Notes: generated by a model from the sequence alone, not told the origin. A stretch of 34,965 nt of DNA from Bacteriovoracaceae bacterium (GCA_028287765.1 JAQBPA010000269.1:1-34965), one strand, 5' to 3'; counted from the first letter of the stretch, positions 19,488 through 29,377 are shown. Numbers and translations are program-made.

Positions 19488-20744
19488 TTGAAAAGAATAC
19501 TTTCGAAAGCGGTCGTGATGGCGACCGCACTTAATTTATGTGGTCAGTTTAAACTTTCTGAATGTTCGGCATCCGAGCTATGTGCTGAGGATCTTGCTCT
19601 CTTGATGCAAGATATCGGCTCTTCTCACAATACTTTTGGTTCGAATGTATTGAAAGAGTTCGTGAGTTCTGCTCCCGGAGAAAATATTCTCTTCTCACCG
19701 ATAAGTGCAGCACTTTCTCTGTCAATTCTTCAAAATGGAGCCCGGACACGTACACTTCGGCAAATCATAGAAGCTACTCAGACTCTATGGCGTCTTGATG
19801 ATCTCAATCTAGTCAACGCAAAGCTGATCGCAGAGCTTACTGAAAATAAGGGAGATGAAAAACTTTTCATTGCAAACTCGCTGTGGAGTGACATCGAACG
19901 ATTTGAATATGCTCCGCGATTCTTGGATTCTGTGCGGACCGCTTACTCAGCTCAGCTTGAACTCAGAAATTTTGCTGATCCAACAACCCTCATGGCGATC
20001 AACAGATGGGTGGATGACAACACAAATCAGATAATACCATTTATATTAGCCGAGTTAAATCCGGCGACGGTTGCCATTCTTTTGAATGCTCTTTCTTTTG
20101 AGGGGAAGTGGCGTGCTCCATTTTTACAATATGGAACTAAGGAAGAAGATTTTACACTTCAGTCCGGCGAAAAAACAAAAGCTAAAATGATGCGAAAAAT
20201 CGATACTGTTTCGTATGCCGAATTGAAAGGCGCTCAGTTCATTAGCCTTTCGTTTGCGGCTGACGACTTTACTGCAGGACGGTTTGTTTTGGATATTGCA
20301 CTACCTGCGACCAGAGTTACACTTCAAGATTTCATCAATGATCAAGTTGAGATCAGTCGTCTTCGAACTTCGGCGAAGCCTGAGGTCGTCAATCTCCTCG
20401 TACCAAAATTTAAATTTGATTTTCAGAAGTCTTTAAAACCCATTTTAATAAAATGGGGTATGGAAGATACATTTTCAGATCGAGCAGATCTAAGTGATTT
20501 GGGTCGATCAATTCATTATGGAGGCAATCTTTTTATTCAAGATGTCCTCCAAAAAACAGCGATCGAAATGGATGAAAACGGATTCAAGGCAGCAGCGGCA
20601 ACAACGGTTCTTACAGGGTTGAAGTCCATTCGTATGCCCACTAAAACTTTTGTCGCCAACAGACCTTTCGTCATTTCTTTAAGAGATACCAAAACAGACG
20701 TCGTTATATTTCTGGGAGTTGTTTCAAACCCTGAATGGAAATAA
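19488..20744 (+). CDS. Secreted serpin-family protein (serine protease inhibitor fold)
   Basis: 'NILFSPISAALSLSILQNGARTRTLRQI', 'FIANSLWSD', 'VAILLNALSFEGKWRAPF', hinge/RCL 'KTAIEMDENGFKAAAATTVLTGLKSIRMP', 'VANRPFVISLRDTKTDVVIFLGVVSNP'. Confidence 0.92.
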   Translation: MKRILSKAVVMATALNLCGQFKLSECSASELCAEDLALLMQDIGSSHNTFGSNVLKEFVSSAPGENILFSPISAALSLSILQNGARTRTLRQIIEATQTLWRLDDLNLVNAKLIAELTENKGDEKLFIANSLWSDIERFEYAPRFLDSVRTAYSAQLELRNFADPTTLMAINRWVDDNTNQIIPFILAELNPATVAILLNALSFEGKWRAPFLQYGTKEEDFTLQSGEKTKAKMMRKIDTVSYAELKGAQFISLSFAADDFTAGRFVLDIALPATRVTLQDFINDQVEISRLRTSAKPEVVNLLVPKFKFDFQKSLKPILIKWGMEDTFSDRADLSDLGRSIHYGGNLFIQDVLQKTAIEMDENGFKAAAATTVLTGLKSIRMPTKTFVANRPFVISLRDTKTDVVIFLGVVSNPEWK

Positions 20745-20801
20745 TTTTAAACGTCATGGCTGTTAATCAGCAATCGCCAAAGAAAATTTCTCAAAATAAG
20801 A

Positions 20802-21608
20802 TCAGGGTAGGTAGTTAATAGCTTCGCTTTTTGGGAAGTAAGATTTGCCCAAGTAATCACGCGCATTCCAGTCGGGATGATAGTCGGGAATTTCTGTTCC
20901 TGGAGAGATCTGGCTTAAAACCGTTTTAATGAAATCGTGAAATAGAAGTCCAGAGAGATCAGAAGTCAGTACTTCGGTTTCGCTTCGAGAAAAAATATCT
21001 TTGATCGATAACTTATCCTTAAAAAAAATTATCCGGCGTCTCGATTCAAATATCTCAATAATTTTTTCGAGAAGCTCTTGAGAGGGCGGACTATCGAGCC
21101 ATGCTTGAACCGCCTTCTCAATCTCTGCTTCGTGCAGTGAATGCGCAGCTCTCGATCGGATCCATCTGATAAGTGTTCCGCTCGAAGGTAAGAGCATGAC
21201 GTTAAGATCATAATTCTCATTATGAATTTGTTGAAGATGCGTTTCAAGAGGCTCGTTCGAAAGTGATTTCTTAAAATCAAATGCAGCACCATGCACCGCT
21301 CCAACCAATACAAAGCTACTAAGATAAATGGTGATACTATGGATATAAGTGTGGATAGAAGTGTATTGAAGATTTTTGCCGAGGATTGTGCCTCCAACTA
21401 AGGTACTGAGTGCCACTGTACAGAGGGCGATTTGTTTTCCTCTCCTGCTTCTTGTCTCGGCTAAATTTAAATGATCTGAATTATAAACAACCGTTGCTTT
21501 AATGAGCCCACGCCGAGTTGGAAACAGTACGTCCGCGGCAAAGGTATGAGACAAACCAGAACTGAGAGAAATAAAAAATAGAATTGCGCCGACCTGTCCC
21601 TTAAGCAT
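20802..21608 (-). CDS. Predicted membrane protein of unknown function
   Basis: Signal/TM N-terminus (MLKGQVGAILFFISLSSG) and two further hydrophobic segments. Confidence 0.55.
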   Translation of the reverse strand: MLKGQVGAILFFISLSSGLSHTFAADVLFPTRRGLIKATVVYNSDHLNLAETRSRRGKQIALCTVALSTLVGGTILGKNLQYTSIHTYIHSITIYLSSFVLVGAVHGAAFDFKKSLSNEPLETHLQQIHNENYDLNVMLLPSSGTLIRWIRSRAAHSLHEAEIEKAVQAWLDSPPSQELLEKIIEIFESRRRIIFFKDKLSIKDIFSRSETEVLTSDLSGLLFHDFIKTVLSQISPGTEIPDYHPDWNARDYLGKSYFPKSEAINYLP

Positions 21609-21675
21609 GCCACTACTTGGATACTCTAGAGAGAAATTAAACGACAAGTATTTAATGAATGGATGCCGATTTCAT

Positions 21676-22542
21676 CTAAATTTGAACGACAGGGCCTCGT
21701 TCGAAATGTTTTTTGCCCTTCAATACCCCGGTTGCAGGACTTACGGGGTCGTGCTCGTAAATAAAAATCCATTGATCCCGAACAGCTTCTTCTAAAAGCG
21801 CTTCTTTTTCTTCGAGAAGTTTAATGACGTGAATATCGTAGCCCATCACCCAGGGCACTGGAATATGAGACGCAGTCGGAATCATATCCGATGGATAAAA
21901 GAATTTTCGATTTCCTAAACTGATGAGCGGACATTGAAGTCCGATCGTGTGTCCGTAAGAAAGTCTTACGGTAATGCCTGGCCAGTGGATGGCTTTTTCA
22001 AATTCTTGAACGCCATTGCAAATGACGAGCTGTTTTGAATCCACAAGCGGCATGAAATTTTGCGGAAGATAACTCGCCGCTTCACGTGAGTTCGGTGCCG
22101 TAGCCCAATCAAAATTATCTTTTTGCACATAATATTTTGCATTCGGAAAAGTGGGAACAAACTTTCCTTCCGAGATTTCTTTAGTAGAGCCGCCGGTATG
22201 ATCAAAGTGAAGGTGAGTAAGAATCACATCTGTAATATCTTCAGGTTTGAGACCATGCTTTGCTAAATTTTTTTCGAGAGAATCTTGGGAGTGATCGATC
22301 GCATAAATACCGACCATCTTCTCCGTCCATTTTTCACCAATGCCGGTATCGACAATCAAATTTCTTTTTTGTTTAGAATCCTTCAATAAAATAACTCGCA
22401 GCGCCATCGGGATACGGTTTTGCCCATCCGGGGGAATGGCTTTCTCCCAAATCGGTTTTGGAACTGTTCCAAACATCGCTCCACCGTCGAGTTTAAATGT
22501 TCCCGTCTCTAAGGCATAAATTTCTGAGGAGTCGAATTTCAT
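21676..22542 (-). CDS. MBL-fold metallo-hydrolase (lactonase-like)
   Basis: 'NLIVDTGIG', 'VILTHLHFDHTGG' (HxHxDH), 'GHTIGLQCPLISLGNRKFFYPSDMIP'. Confidence 0.9.
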   Translation of the reverse strand: MKFDSSEIYALETGTFKLDGGAMFGTVPKPIWEKAIPPDGQNRIPMALRVILLKDSKQKRNLIVDTGIGEKWTEKMVGIYAIDHSQDSLEKNLAKHGLKPEDITDVILTHLHFDHTGGSTKEISEGKFVPTFPNAKYYVQKDNFDWATAPNSREAASYLPQNFMPLVDSKQLVICNGVQEFEKAIHWPGITVRLSYGHTIGLQCPLISLGNRKFFYPSDMIPTASHIPVPWVMGYDIHVIKLLEEKEALLEEAVRDQWIFIYEHDPVSPATGVLKGKKHFERGPVVQI

Positions 22543-22626
22543 AAGTTAAGCGCAGAATAATCCAAGCTATTTGAAAATGAAATTTATAATTCGATGACGC
22601 GTGAGATCGCATAGCTGGACCCGTTT

Positions 22627-23019
22627 TCAGCCGAGTTTAGGGATCTGAGGGATCAGATCGAAATGGGCATCTCTAGTGAATAAGACGAGTTCGTGTTGAA
22701 GAACAAGGGCTCCGATCCATAGATCATTTGTGGGAATGGGTGTTCCTTTTTTTCTGAGATCATAGAAAATAGAAGCATAGAAAAAGGAAGTTTGGTCATC
22801 GGGGTGAAGCGGTCGAATCCCTGGCAAGTTTAAAAACTTGACCAAGTTCCTCTCATTCTTTTCTGAAGACTTTCCCAGTTTAAATCCCGCGCGAAGCTCT
22901 CCTAAGACGACAAATGGAATAAATATTTCATGCGCGCTCTGAAAAAGTTCGACAGTCGCCGGATCGTTTCTGCAAAAATCAGTATAGCGATTCGTGTCGA
23001 CGGCGAATCTCATTTCCAA
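22627..23019 (-). CDS. PIN-domain ribonuclease toxin, VapC/FitB-like
   Basis: 'FAVDTNRYTDFCRND', 'IFIPFVVLGELRAGF', 'PTNDLWIGALVLQHELVLFTRDAHFDLIP' carry the PIN acidic residues. Confidence 0.92.
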   Translation of the reverse strand: MEMRFAVDTNRYTDFCRNDPATVELFQSAHEIFIPFVVLGELRAGFKLGKSSEKNERNLVKFLNLPGIRPLHPDDQTSFFYASIFYDLRKKGTPIPTNDLWIGALVLQHELVLFTRDAHFDLIPQIPKLG

Positions 23020-23261
23020 AGTTTCCCGTCAATCGTTCGTTGAGCAAGAATAGTTGCTTCGAGTTGCCGAGCTTCTGCACTGCTTAGACTGTCCCGCAAA
23101 AAATCCATATCCGCCCGTCTAGTAGGACGATCGCCAGATCCTTCGGAAAGCGCCTCTAATGCGATATCGTTGAGGCTCCTGCCTTCTCGCTTGGCTTTCC
23201 TCTTGAGAATTAGATCAACTCTCTCGGGCACATTTCGAATCGTATACTGTTTAGTATTCAT
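23010..23261 (-). CDS. RHH antitoxin, FitA/VapB-like
   Basis: 'KQYTIRNVPERVDLILKRKAKREGRSLNDIALEAL' is a ribbon-helix-helix domain; overlaps the PIN toxin gene. Start at 23261 (MNTKQYTIRNVP). Confidence 0.9.
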   Translation of the reverse strand: MNTKQYTIRNVPERVDLILKRKAKREGRSLNDIALEALSEGSGDRPTRRADMDFLRDSLSSAEARQLEATILAQRTIDGKLWK

Positions 23262-23265
23262 ATTA

Positions 23266-23294
23266 TGCCTACATTGAAACATAAAATGTAGGCA
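23266..23294. promoter_or_regulatory. Operator-like inverted repeat of the vapBC/fitAB-like operon
   Basis: TGCCTACATT-(9 nt)-AATGTAGGCA, perfect 10-bp arms, directly upstream of the antitoxin start. Confidence 0.8.
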
Positions 23295-23307
23295 TTGTCA
23301 AGAGCCC

Positions 23308-23697
23308 CTATTTCAGGCCGCAAAAAATAGAAGTTTTACGTTTTGGCAGGTAAGGCCGGCTTCTCGAGAAAATAAAGTAGCCAATTTTCGCGAAAGGATA
23401 GACAAGCGGAAAGCCGAGCAGCTTTGAAAGCCATTGAAATCTTGGAAGTAAATGATAAATTTCTATTAACGCAGGAATTCCGTGAAGAATTTTCCCGTTC
23501 GGACAAATAATGTGCATTTCGGTGTCGACGGCTTTTTTTGAAAGCCCGTAAGACTCAGCTGAAAAGTTTGAATCCGCAATATCGATGAATTCCAATGTGT
23601 GGTTTGTATCGTATTTTTTTAACCAAAGGGCTTCGAGTGAGCAGAGATGACAAATGCCATCGAGAAAGACCCGATATTTTTCGGATGTAGCGACCAT
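23308..23697 (-). CDS. DCC family thiol-disulfide oxidoreductase-like protein (DUF393)
   Basis: 'YRVFLDGICHLCSLEALWLKKYD' (DGxCxxC), 'LEFIDIADSNF', 'MHIICPNGKILHGIPALIEI'. Confidence 0.8.
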   Translation of the reverse strand: MVATSEKYRVFLDGICHLCSLEALWLKKYDTNHTLEFIDIADSNFSAESYGLSKKAVDTEMHIICPNGKILHGIPALIEIYHLLPRFQWLSKLLGFPLVYPFAKIGYFIFSRSRPYLPKRKTSIFCGLK

Positions 23698-23747
23698 AGA
23701 TGAATCACTCTATCAGAAGCTTAATCGAGCGTTGCTGTAAAAAGGTC

Positions 23748-24257
23748 TTATGCGGACTTCGTAATTTTCTTCGGCTCGTGAAAGACCGAAATATTTTTGC
23801 CTTGAAGCGACGGTCGATTCATTAAGAAATCGATTCCCACTACAAAATTTCTCTCGGCTAATTCGGCCATTTCATAATCTCGGCCCATACGAACCGCATC
23901 GACCGGGCAGGCGTCTTCGCAGTAGCCGCAGAATACACATCTGAGTAAATCGATCTCATAAATAGCTGGATATTTTTCGACTTGAGGATTCGGAGATTCG
24001 GCCGCCACGATATGTATACATTCAGCCGGACAAGCGGTCGCGCAGAGCATGCAGGAGGTACAGGCAATTTCACCATTATGCTTTTTAGTGAGTACATGCG
24101 TTCCCATAAACTTTTGCGAATATTTTCGCTTTTGCTCTGGGTACATAATCGTCGGACGTTTGGTGATACCGAGTAAGTTTTTAATAAAGTGCCCGCCGGT
24201 GATCATTAGGCCTTTAAAAATTCCGATGACGTAAGATTTACTCTCGAGTGTTGCCAT
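23748..24257 (-). CDS. nuoI: NADH-quinone oxidoreductase subunit I
   Basis: Two 4Fe-4S motifs 'CTSCMLCATACP' and 'CVFCGYCEDACP'. Start set at 24257 (MATLESK). Confidence 0.93.
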   Translation of the reverse strand: MATLESKSYVIGIFKGLMITGGHFIKNLLGITKRPTIMYPEQKRKYSQKFMGTHVLTKKHNGEIACTSCMLCATACPAECIHIVAAESPNPQVEKYPAIYEIDLLRCVFCGYCEDACPVDAVRMGRDYEMAELAERNFVVGIDFLMNRPSLQGKNISVFHEPKKITKSA

Positions 24258-24258
24258 T

Positions 24259-25776
24259 TTAATTCGCCATCCTTTCGCGACTCTCAGCACGTTTTGCTTG
24301 GGCCTCGAGAAGATCTTTCATTGTCTGTTGAATGGATCTCGATTCTTTAAACATTTGAAATCCCGCCTCTAGCGATTGCGAGATCTCGGCGTGGTTGATC
24401 ATAGTTCCCGCCTTTTCGTAATGGCTAAGTGTCGGGAGACTCAAAGCTGATGGGAACATTTCGATCGCCGCATTTTGGGGAGTGAGAATCACCACAAACT
24501 GAGACGGCTTCACCATTTGGGATATGCGGCTCATATGTGGAAATTGTCTTTCACCTTCGGGGCAAATGATGACGAGATGAGAAATGGTTTCTTTTTCGAG
24601 CGCTTTAATTAGATCTTCAATCGATTGAAGTTTAATTTTCTTTTCTTTGGACGTTTTTAAAAAGCCTCGGCTATTGGGATAAGGATCCGATCGGAGTAAA
24701 AACCCGTCGACCGCTTCGTCTTTTTGAACGAGCGTTTCTACCGATTCGCTATAAAATTTATTAGTCTTTAATTGCGTCGCGAAGGTTTCAAATATCGAGA
24801 CGAGCTCTTCATTCGTTTGATGCGGAGTAATCCAAACGCCGATTTCTTCGGTTCTTTCAGTGGCGATTAAAACTTTTAAATCTGCAGCCCAAGCAGCGAT
24901 GGCTTCAGCATGGGGGAGATCCACTCCGCCCAGTTTTGCATTTGAGAGTCTGCGATCAAAATTGGAATCTTTATAAGTGACGCGGCCCTTGTCGCACATC
25001 CAATACGAATTCACTTGCTCGTTATAGCGAGGTTTTAAACGATAGATGTGTTTTCCTTTTTTATGGTGCACATCCACATTGCAACCCTTGCTGCAACCGG
25101 AGCAAATCGATTGGGTTTCATCTAAGAACCAAACTCTTTGCTCAAATCTAAAATCTTTGGAAGTAAGCGCACCGACAGGACAAATATCGACGACGTTCGT
25201 TTGGTAATTTCCGGTGAGTGGAGAGTCGTTTACAGTTCCGATCACCGAGCGATCGCCGCGGCTAAAAATTCCGAGCTCACTTGTTTTTGAAATTTCTTGA
25301 GTGAAGCGAACGCAGCGACTGCAAAGAATACAGCGCTCTTTATCGAGCACCACTTGATCGCCAATATCGACGACTTTAGGCTTTAATTCTTTTTCTTCGT
25401 GCATCTCACTCTTATATTTGCCGTGCTTCATATAATATTCTTGAAGCCCGCATTCACCCGCTTGGTCGCAGATGGGGCAGTCGATCGGGTGGTTGATGAG
25501 ATGAAATTCTAAACTCCACTTCACAGCGTCGGTGACTTTGGGAGTATCGGTCTTCACTTTGAGTCCGTCGGAGCACTTCATATTGCAAGCAACTTGAAGT
25601 TTTGGATTTCCTTCTTGCTCGACGTAGCACATGCGGCACTGACCTGCGATCGAAAGCCCAGGATGGTAGCAATAGTGCGGAATTTCGAAGCCGTTTTCTT
25701 CTGCGGCATCGACGAGATTCTTGCCGGCCTCAACTTCAAGTTCTTTTCCGTTAACGGTGATTTTAACCTTAGCCAT
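24259..25776 (-). CDS. nuoG: NADH-quinone oxidoreductase subunit G (short form)
   Basis: 'CYHPGLSIAGQCRMCYVE', 'HPIDCPICDQAGECGLQEYYMKHG', 'CILCSRCVRFTQE', 'CSGCSKGCNVDVHHKKGK'; 505 aa. Confidence 0.92.
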   Translation of the reverse strand: MAKVKITVNGKELEVEAGKNLVDAAEENGFEIPHYCYHPGLSIAGQCRMCYVEQEGNPKLQVACNMKCSDGLKVKTDTPKVTDAVKWSLEFHLINHPIDCPICDQAGECGLQEYYMKHGKYKSEMHEEKELKPKVVDIGDQVVLDKERCILCSRCVRFTQEISKTSELGIFSRGDRSVIGTVNDSPLTGNYQTNVVDICPVGALTSKDFRFEQRVWFLDETQSICSGCSKGCNVDVHHKKGKHIYRLKPRYNEQVNSYWMCDKGRVTYKDSNFDRRLSNAKLGGVDLPHAEAIAAWAADLKVLIATERTEEIGVWITPHQTNEELVSIFETFATQLKTNKFYSESVETLVQKDEAVDGFLLRSDPYPNSRGFLKTSKEKKIKLQSIEDLIKALEKETISHLVIICPEGERQFPHMSRISQMVKPSQFVVILTPQNAAIEMFPSALSLPTLSHYEKAGTMINHAEISQSLEAGFQMFKESRSIQQTMKDLLEAQAKRAESRERMAN

Positions 25777-25800
25777 GTTTAGCCATCCTTTGACTCTGGT

Positions 25801-27153
25801 TCATAGTGCACGCCTCTGACGGGACGTATTAGAAGATGTTTCTAAATATTTTTGAAACTCTTGTGGAAACTTTTTCAGATAACTTTGAACAGGCATCGCA
25901 ATCGAATCGGCAAGAACACAAATCGTTCGCCCGAGCATATTCGATGAAATGCGATCAAGAAGTTCGATATCGGTTTTTAGAGCCTGCTTTTCAGTAAAGC
26001 TGTGAAGAATTTTTTCTAACCAGCCCGTACCTTCTCGGCACGGTGTGCACTGACCGCACGATTCATCGGCATAAAATTCAGACAAGTTTTTTAAAACTTG
26101 AACGAGATCTCGCGACTCATCGAGAATGATCATTCCGCCCGATCCAAGCATACTTCCTTTGCTCGCAATCGATTCATAATCGAGCGTCATCGCAAACGCT
26201 TCTTCGGCGGTCACAATCGGAGCCGAGGATCCGCCAGGAATAACGGCTTTTAATTTTTTTCCACCGCGAATTCCACCGCAGCAGTCATTTAACAGGACCG
26301 AAAACGGAGCTCCGAGTTCCACTTCGTAAACACCGGGTTGAGCCACATCACCGCTCACCGACCACATTTTAGTTCCCTTACTTTTTTCGGTTCCCATTTT
26401 GGCGTAAGCTTCGGGTCCGTTATTAATAATCCATGGAACACAGGCGAGCGTTTCGACATTGTTCACAACCGTGGGGCATTTTAAATAACCTTCGACTGCA
26501 GGAAAGGGCGGCTTTAATTTGGGCCAGCCTTTTTTTCCTTCGAGAGAAGAGATGAGTCCGGTTTCTTCTCCGCAAATATAAGCGCCCGCGCCACGATGCA
26601 CATACATATCGTGATCAAAGCCAGAGCCTAAAATGTTTTTTCCGAGATAGCCGACTTGGTAAGCCTCTTGAATGGCTTTCTCCACCATCATCGCTGCGTA
26701 AGTGTATTCGCCACGAATATAAACGTAAGATTTTCGTGCACCAAAAGAATAAGCGCCAATAATCATTCCCTCGATCATGAGGTGCGGAAGTTTTTCGAGA
26801 AGCACGCGGTCTTTAAAGGTTCCCGGCTCCGATTCATCCGCATTGCAAAGAAGATATTTGGGTTTGTCATTTCCCTTCGGAACAAATGACCATTTGGAGC
26901 CGGTAGGAAATCCTGCACCCCCGCGACCGCGAAGCCCTGAGGCTTTCATCAAATCGATAACAGAATCAGGAGTCATTTTATTTTGAAAAACTTTTTTGAG
27001 AGCGGAGTAGCCGCCTTTTGACGTATAGACGTCGATCTTATTAATTTCGGGAACATGCTCGTGCTCGAGTAAAATTCTTTTTTCAGATTTCAAAGGCGTT
27101 TGCTGAATCGCCATCGCACGCATATTTTTAAAATGATGGGTTTTTTTGATCAT
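25801..27153 (-). CDS. nuoF: NADH-quinone oxidoreductase subunit F
   Basis: 'LRGRGGAGFPTGSKWSFVP' FMN/NADH site, 'ADESCGQCTPCREGTGWLEKIL' 4Fe-4S site. Confidence 0.96.
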   Translation of the reverse strand: MIKKTHHFKNMRAMAIQQTPLKSEKRILLEHEHVPEINKIDVYTSKGGYSALKKVFQNKMTPDSVIDLMKASGLRGRGGAGFPTGSKWSFVPKGNDKPKYLLCNADESEPGTFKDRVLLEKLPHLMIEGMIIGAYSFGARKSYVYIRGEYTYAAMMVEKAIQEAYQVGYLGKNILGSGFDHDMYVHRGAGAYICGEETGLISSLEGKKGWPKLKPPFPAVEGYLKCPTVVNNVETLACVPWIINNGPEAYAKMGTEKSKGTKMWSVSGDVAQPGVYEVELGAPFSVLLNDCCGGIRGGKKLKAVIPGGSSAPIVTAEEAFAMTLDYESIASKGSMLGSGGMIILDESRDLVQVLKNLSEFYADESCGQCTPCREGTGWLEKILHSFTEKQALKTDIELLDRISSNMLGRTICVLADSIAMPVQSYLKKFPQEFQKYLETSSNTSRQRRAL

Positions 27154-27665
27154 GGGATTAATGGCTCCCCTTCTTTGCAGGACGTAATCAGCCGATTGAG
27201 TTTTTCTGGATTTAAATTTTCGTAGTAAGTTTCGTTAATCTGAACAACAGGAGCAGAGCCACAACTTCCGAGACATTCCATTTTTGAGACGGTAAATTGG
27301 CCATCAGCCGTCGTTTCGCCTTCGCGAATACCCAGACGAGAGCACGCACTCTTCATCAGCTGATGCGAGCCGAACATCCAGCAGCTGAGAGTGACGCAAA
27401 ATTGAAAATGATTTTTTCCAACCGGCTTTTTATTATACATGGTGTAGAAGGTCACCACTTCTAAAACTTGAGCGGGACTCAAATCCATTATTCGCGCTAC
27501 GTATTCAATCACTTCATCGGAAACATAACCGAATTCATCTTGCGCCAAATGAAGGACGGGAAGGAGCGCCGATCTTTTAGAATCGTATCTCGATAAAATA
27601 TCTTTCATCTGAAGCATTGCTTTTTCAGAAAACGAAAAGGGCTTTAGTTGGGGATTTGCACTCAT
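27150..27665 (-). CDS. nuoE: NADH-quinone oxidoreductase subunit E
   Basis: 'ALLPVLHLAQDEFGYVS', 'VVTFYTMYNKKPVGKNHFQFCVTLSCW', 'ECLGSCGSAPVVQIN' (2Fe-2S). Confidence 0.95.
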   Translation of the reverse strand: MSANPQLKPFSFSEKAMLQMKDILSRYDSKRSALLPVLHLAQDEFGYVSDEVIEYVARIMDLSPAQVLEVVTFYTMYNKKPVGKNHFQFCVTLSCWMFGSHQLMKSACSRLGIREGETTADGQFTVSKMECLGSCGSAPVVQINETYYENLNPEKLNRLITSCKEGEPLIP

Positions 27666-29359
27666 CGATCAAGCTCTCCTGCGACGACATTAAATTGTCC
27701 GAGAGTGGCCACAGCGTCTGCGATCTGACCACCGGTAATCGTTTCTTCAAACGAAGAATAAATCGGAAAACACGGAGGACGCACTTTCACTCGGTAGGGA
27801 TATCCTGTGCCGTCCGATACGATATAAAATCCAAGCTCTCCATTTGCCGCCTCGGTATAAGAATAAATTTCGCCTTTTGGTGGCTGAATGCCGTTGATCA
27901 CCAGCATGAAGTGATTCATGAGCGCTTCGATATTGGTATAAACTTCAGCCTTTGGTGGAAGCACGATCTTTGGATCGTTCACTTGAATCGGACCGTCTGG
28001 AATTTTTGCAATCGCTTGCTCGACCAGTCGGCAGCTCTGTCTCATTTCTTCCATCCGAACCATATAGCGAGCAAAATTATCACTGTCGGTAAAAACGGGA
28101 ACATCAAATTCAAGTCGGTCGTAGTCGTAGTAAGGCTCTGCCTTTCGGAGATCGTGATCGACTCCCGCCGCTCTCAAGCACGGACCTGTAAATCCGTAAT
28201 CAATCGCGTTGGCTTGTGAGACGTAGCCCGTGCCCTTCATTCGATTGAGCCAAATTTTATTATTGGTGAGAAGACGATCCACTTCATCAATGGTTTCACG
28301 AAGGGTTTTAATGACTCCCGTGCAACGTCTCTTCCATTCATCATCGATATCGCCGTAGACTCCACCCACTCGAGTGATCGTCGTCAGCATTCGATTTCCG
28401 CAAAGGGCTTCGAAGAGTTCGTAAACATTTTCTCGTTGTCGAAAACAAAACCAAAAAGTCGTGAGCGCACCCATATCGACGGATGTTGTTCCAATGCAAA
28501 CAAGGTGATCGATGATACGAGAAAGCTCGTTCAAGATGACTCGAATATATTGTGCGCGTGCAGGAATTTCGATTCCGATGAGTTTTTCGACCGCGCGGCA
28601 ATAGCCTGCATTATTCATGGGAGCAGAAAGATAATTGAGTCGATCGGTGTAGGGGATGACTTGTTGATATTTATGGGTCTCCGCCATTTTTTCGAAACAG
28701 CGATGGAGATAACCGATCTCAGCTTTTGCTCGCATGATTCGTTCGCCTTGGAGCTCGGCGTAAATTCGAAATGTTCCGTGAGTAGCGGGATGGCTCGGGC
28801 CGATATTCACGAGCGTTCGCTGGTTAGTGAGAACGTCTTCATCTTCGTTCAGTGGAAGCGGCGGAAATGAAAAAACTTCCGGAGCATCACAGACTTGATT
28901 TTGAGTCGCGGGATAATCTTTTCGAAGTGCGTGACCTACAAATTGGTGATGGCAAAGAATTCGAGTGAGATCAGGATGGCCTTCAAATTTGAGACCCATC
29001 ATATCAAACGCTTCTCGTTCAAACCAATTCGCAGCTTTATAAACAGGTGTTAAACTCGGAACAGATTCGCCTTCTTTATGGGGAACTTTTAAACGAACTC
29101 TTTGCTTTTGATCACGATTATAAAAATGATAAACGGCTTCAAGAGTTTGTTCGCGGTTGGGATAGTGGACACCGCAGATATCCATCAGGTACTGAAAATT
29201 TCGCTGACCTTTTAGATATTCCGCGATCTTTCGAACATCTTCTCTTCGAACAACGAGAACACATTCAAAAGGATTTCCGATGCCCGTTTCGACGGATGTA
29301 ATCGCCTTGTCGCCTAGGCTTTCTTTAATTTGATGGACCAGTTGAAAGTGATATTCCAT
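27662..29359 (-). CDS. nuoCD: NADH-quinone oxidoreductase subunit C/D fusion
   Basis: NuoC part 'VYHFYNRDQKQRVRLKV..WFEREAFDMMGLKFEGHPDLTRIL' fused to NuoD part 'VNIGPSHPATHGTFRI...GYLHRCFEKMAETHKY'. Confidence 0.95.
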   Translation of the reverse strand: MEYHFQLVHQIKESLGDKAITSVETGIGNPFECVLVVRREDVRKIAEYLKGQRNFQYLMDICGVHYPNREQTLEAVYHFYNRDQKQRVRLKVPHKEGESVPSLTPVYKAANWFEREAFDMMGLKFEGHPDLTRILCHHQFVGHALRKDYPATQNQVCDAPEVFSFPPLPLNEDEDVLTNQRTLVNIGPSHPATHGTFRIYAELQGERIMRAKAEIGYLHRCFEKMAETHKYQQVIPYTDRLNYLSAPMNNAGYCRAVEKLIGIEIPARAQYIRVILNELSRIIDHLVCIGTTSVDMGALTTFWFCFRQRENVYELFEALCGNRMLTTITRVGGVYGDIDDEWKRRCTGVIKTLRETIDEVDRLLTNNKIWLNRMKGTGYVSQANAIDYGFTGPCLRAAGVDHDLRKAEPYYDYDRLEFDVPVFTDSDNFARYMVRMEEMRQSCRLVEQAIAKIPDGPIQVNDPKIVLPPKAEVYTNIEALMNHFMLVINGIQPPKGEIYSYTEAANGELGFYIVSDGTGYPYRVKVRPPCFPIYSSFEETITGGQIADAVATLGQFNVVAGELDR

Positions 29360-29377
29360 CTCTCTCCTTCTAATTTT

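Noticed and set aside
27617-28219. 200-aa plus-strand ORF antisense to nuoCD/nuoE
   Set aside because: Mirror of conserved coding sequence in an open antisense frame; no homology recognised.
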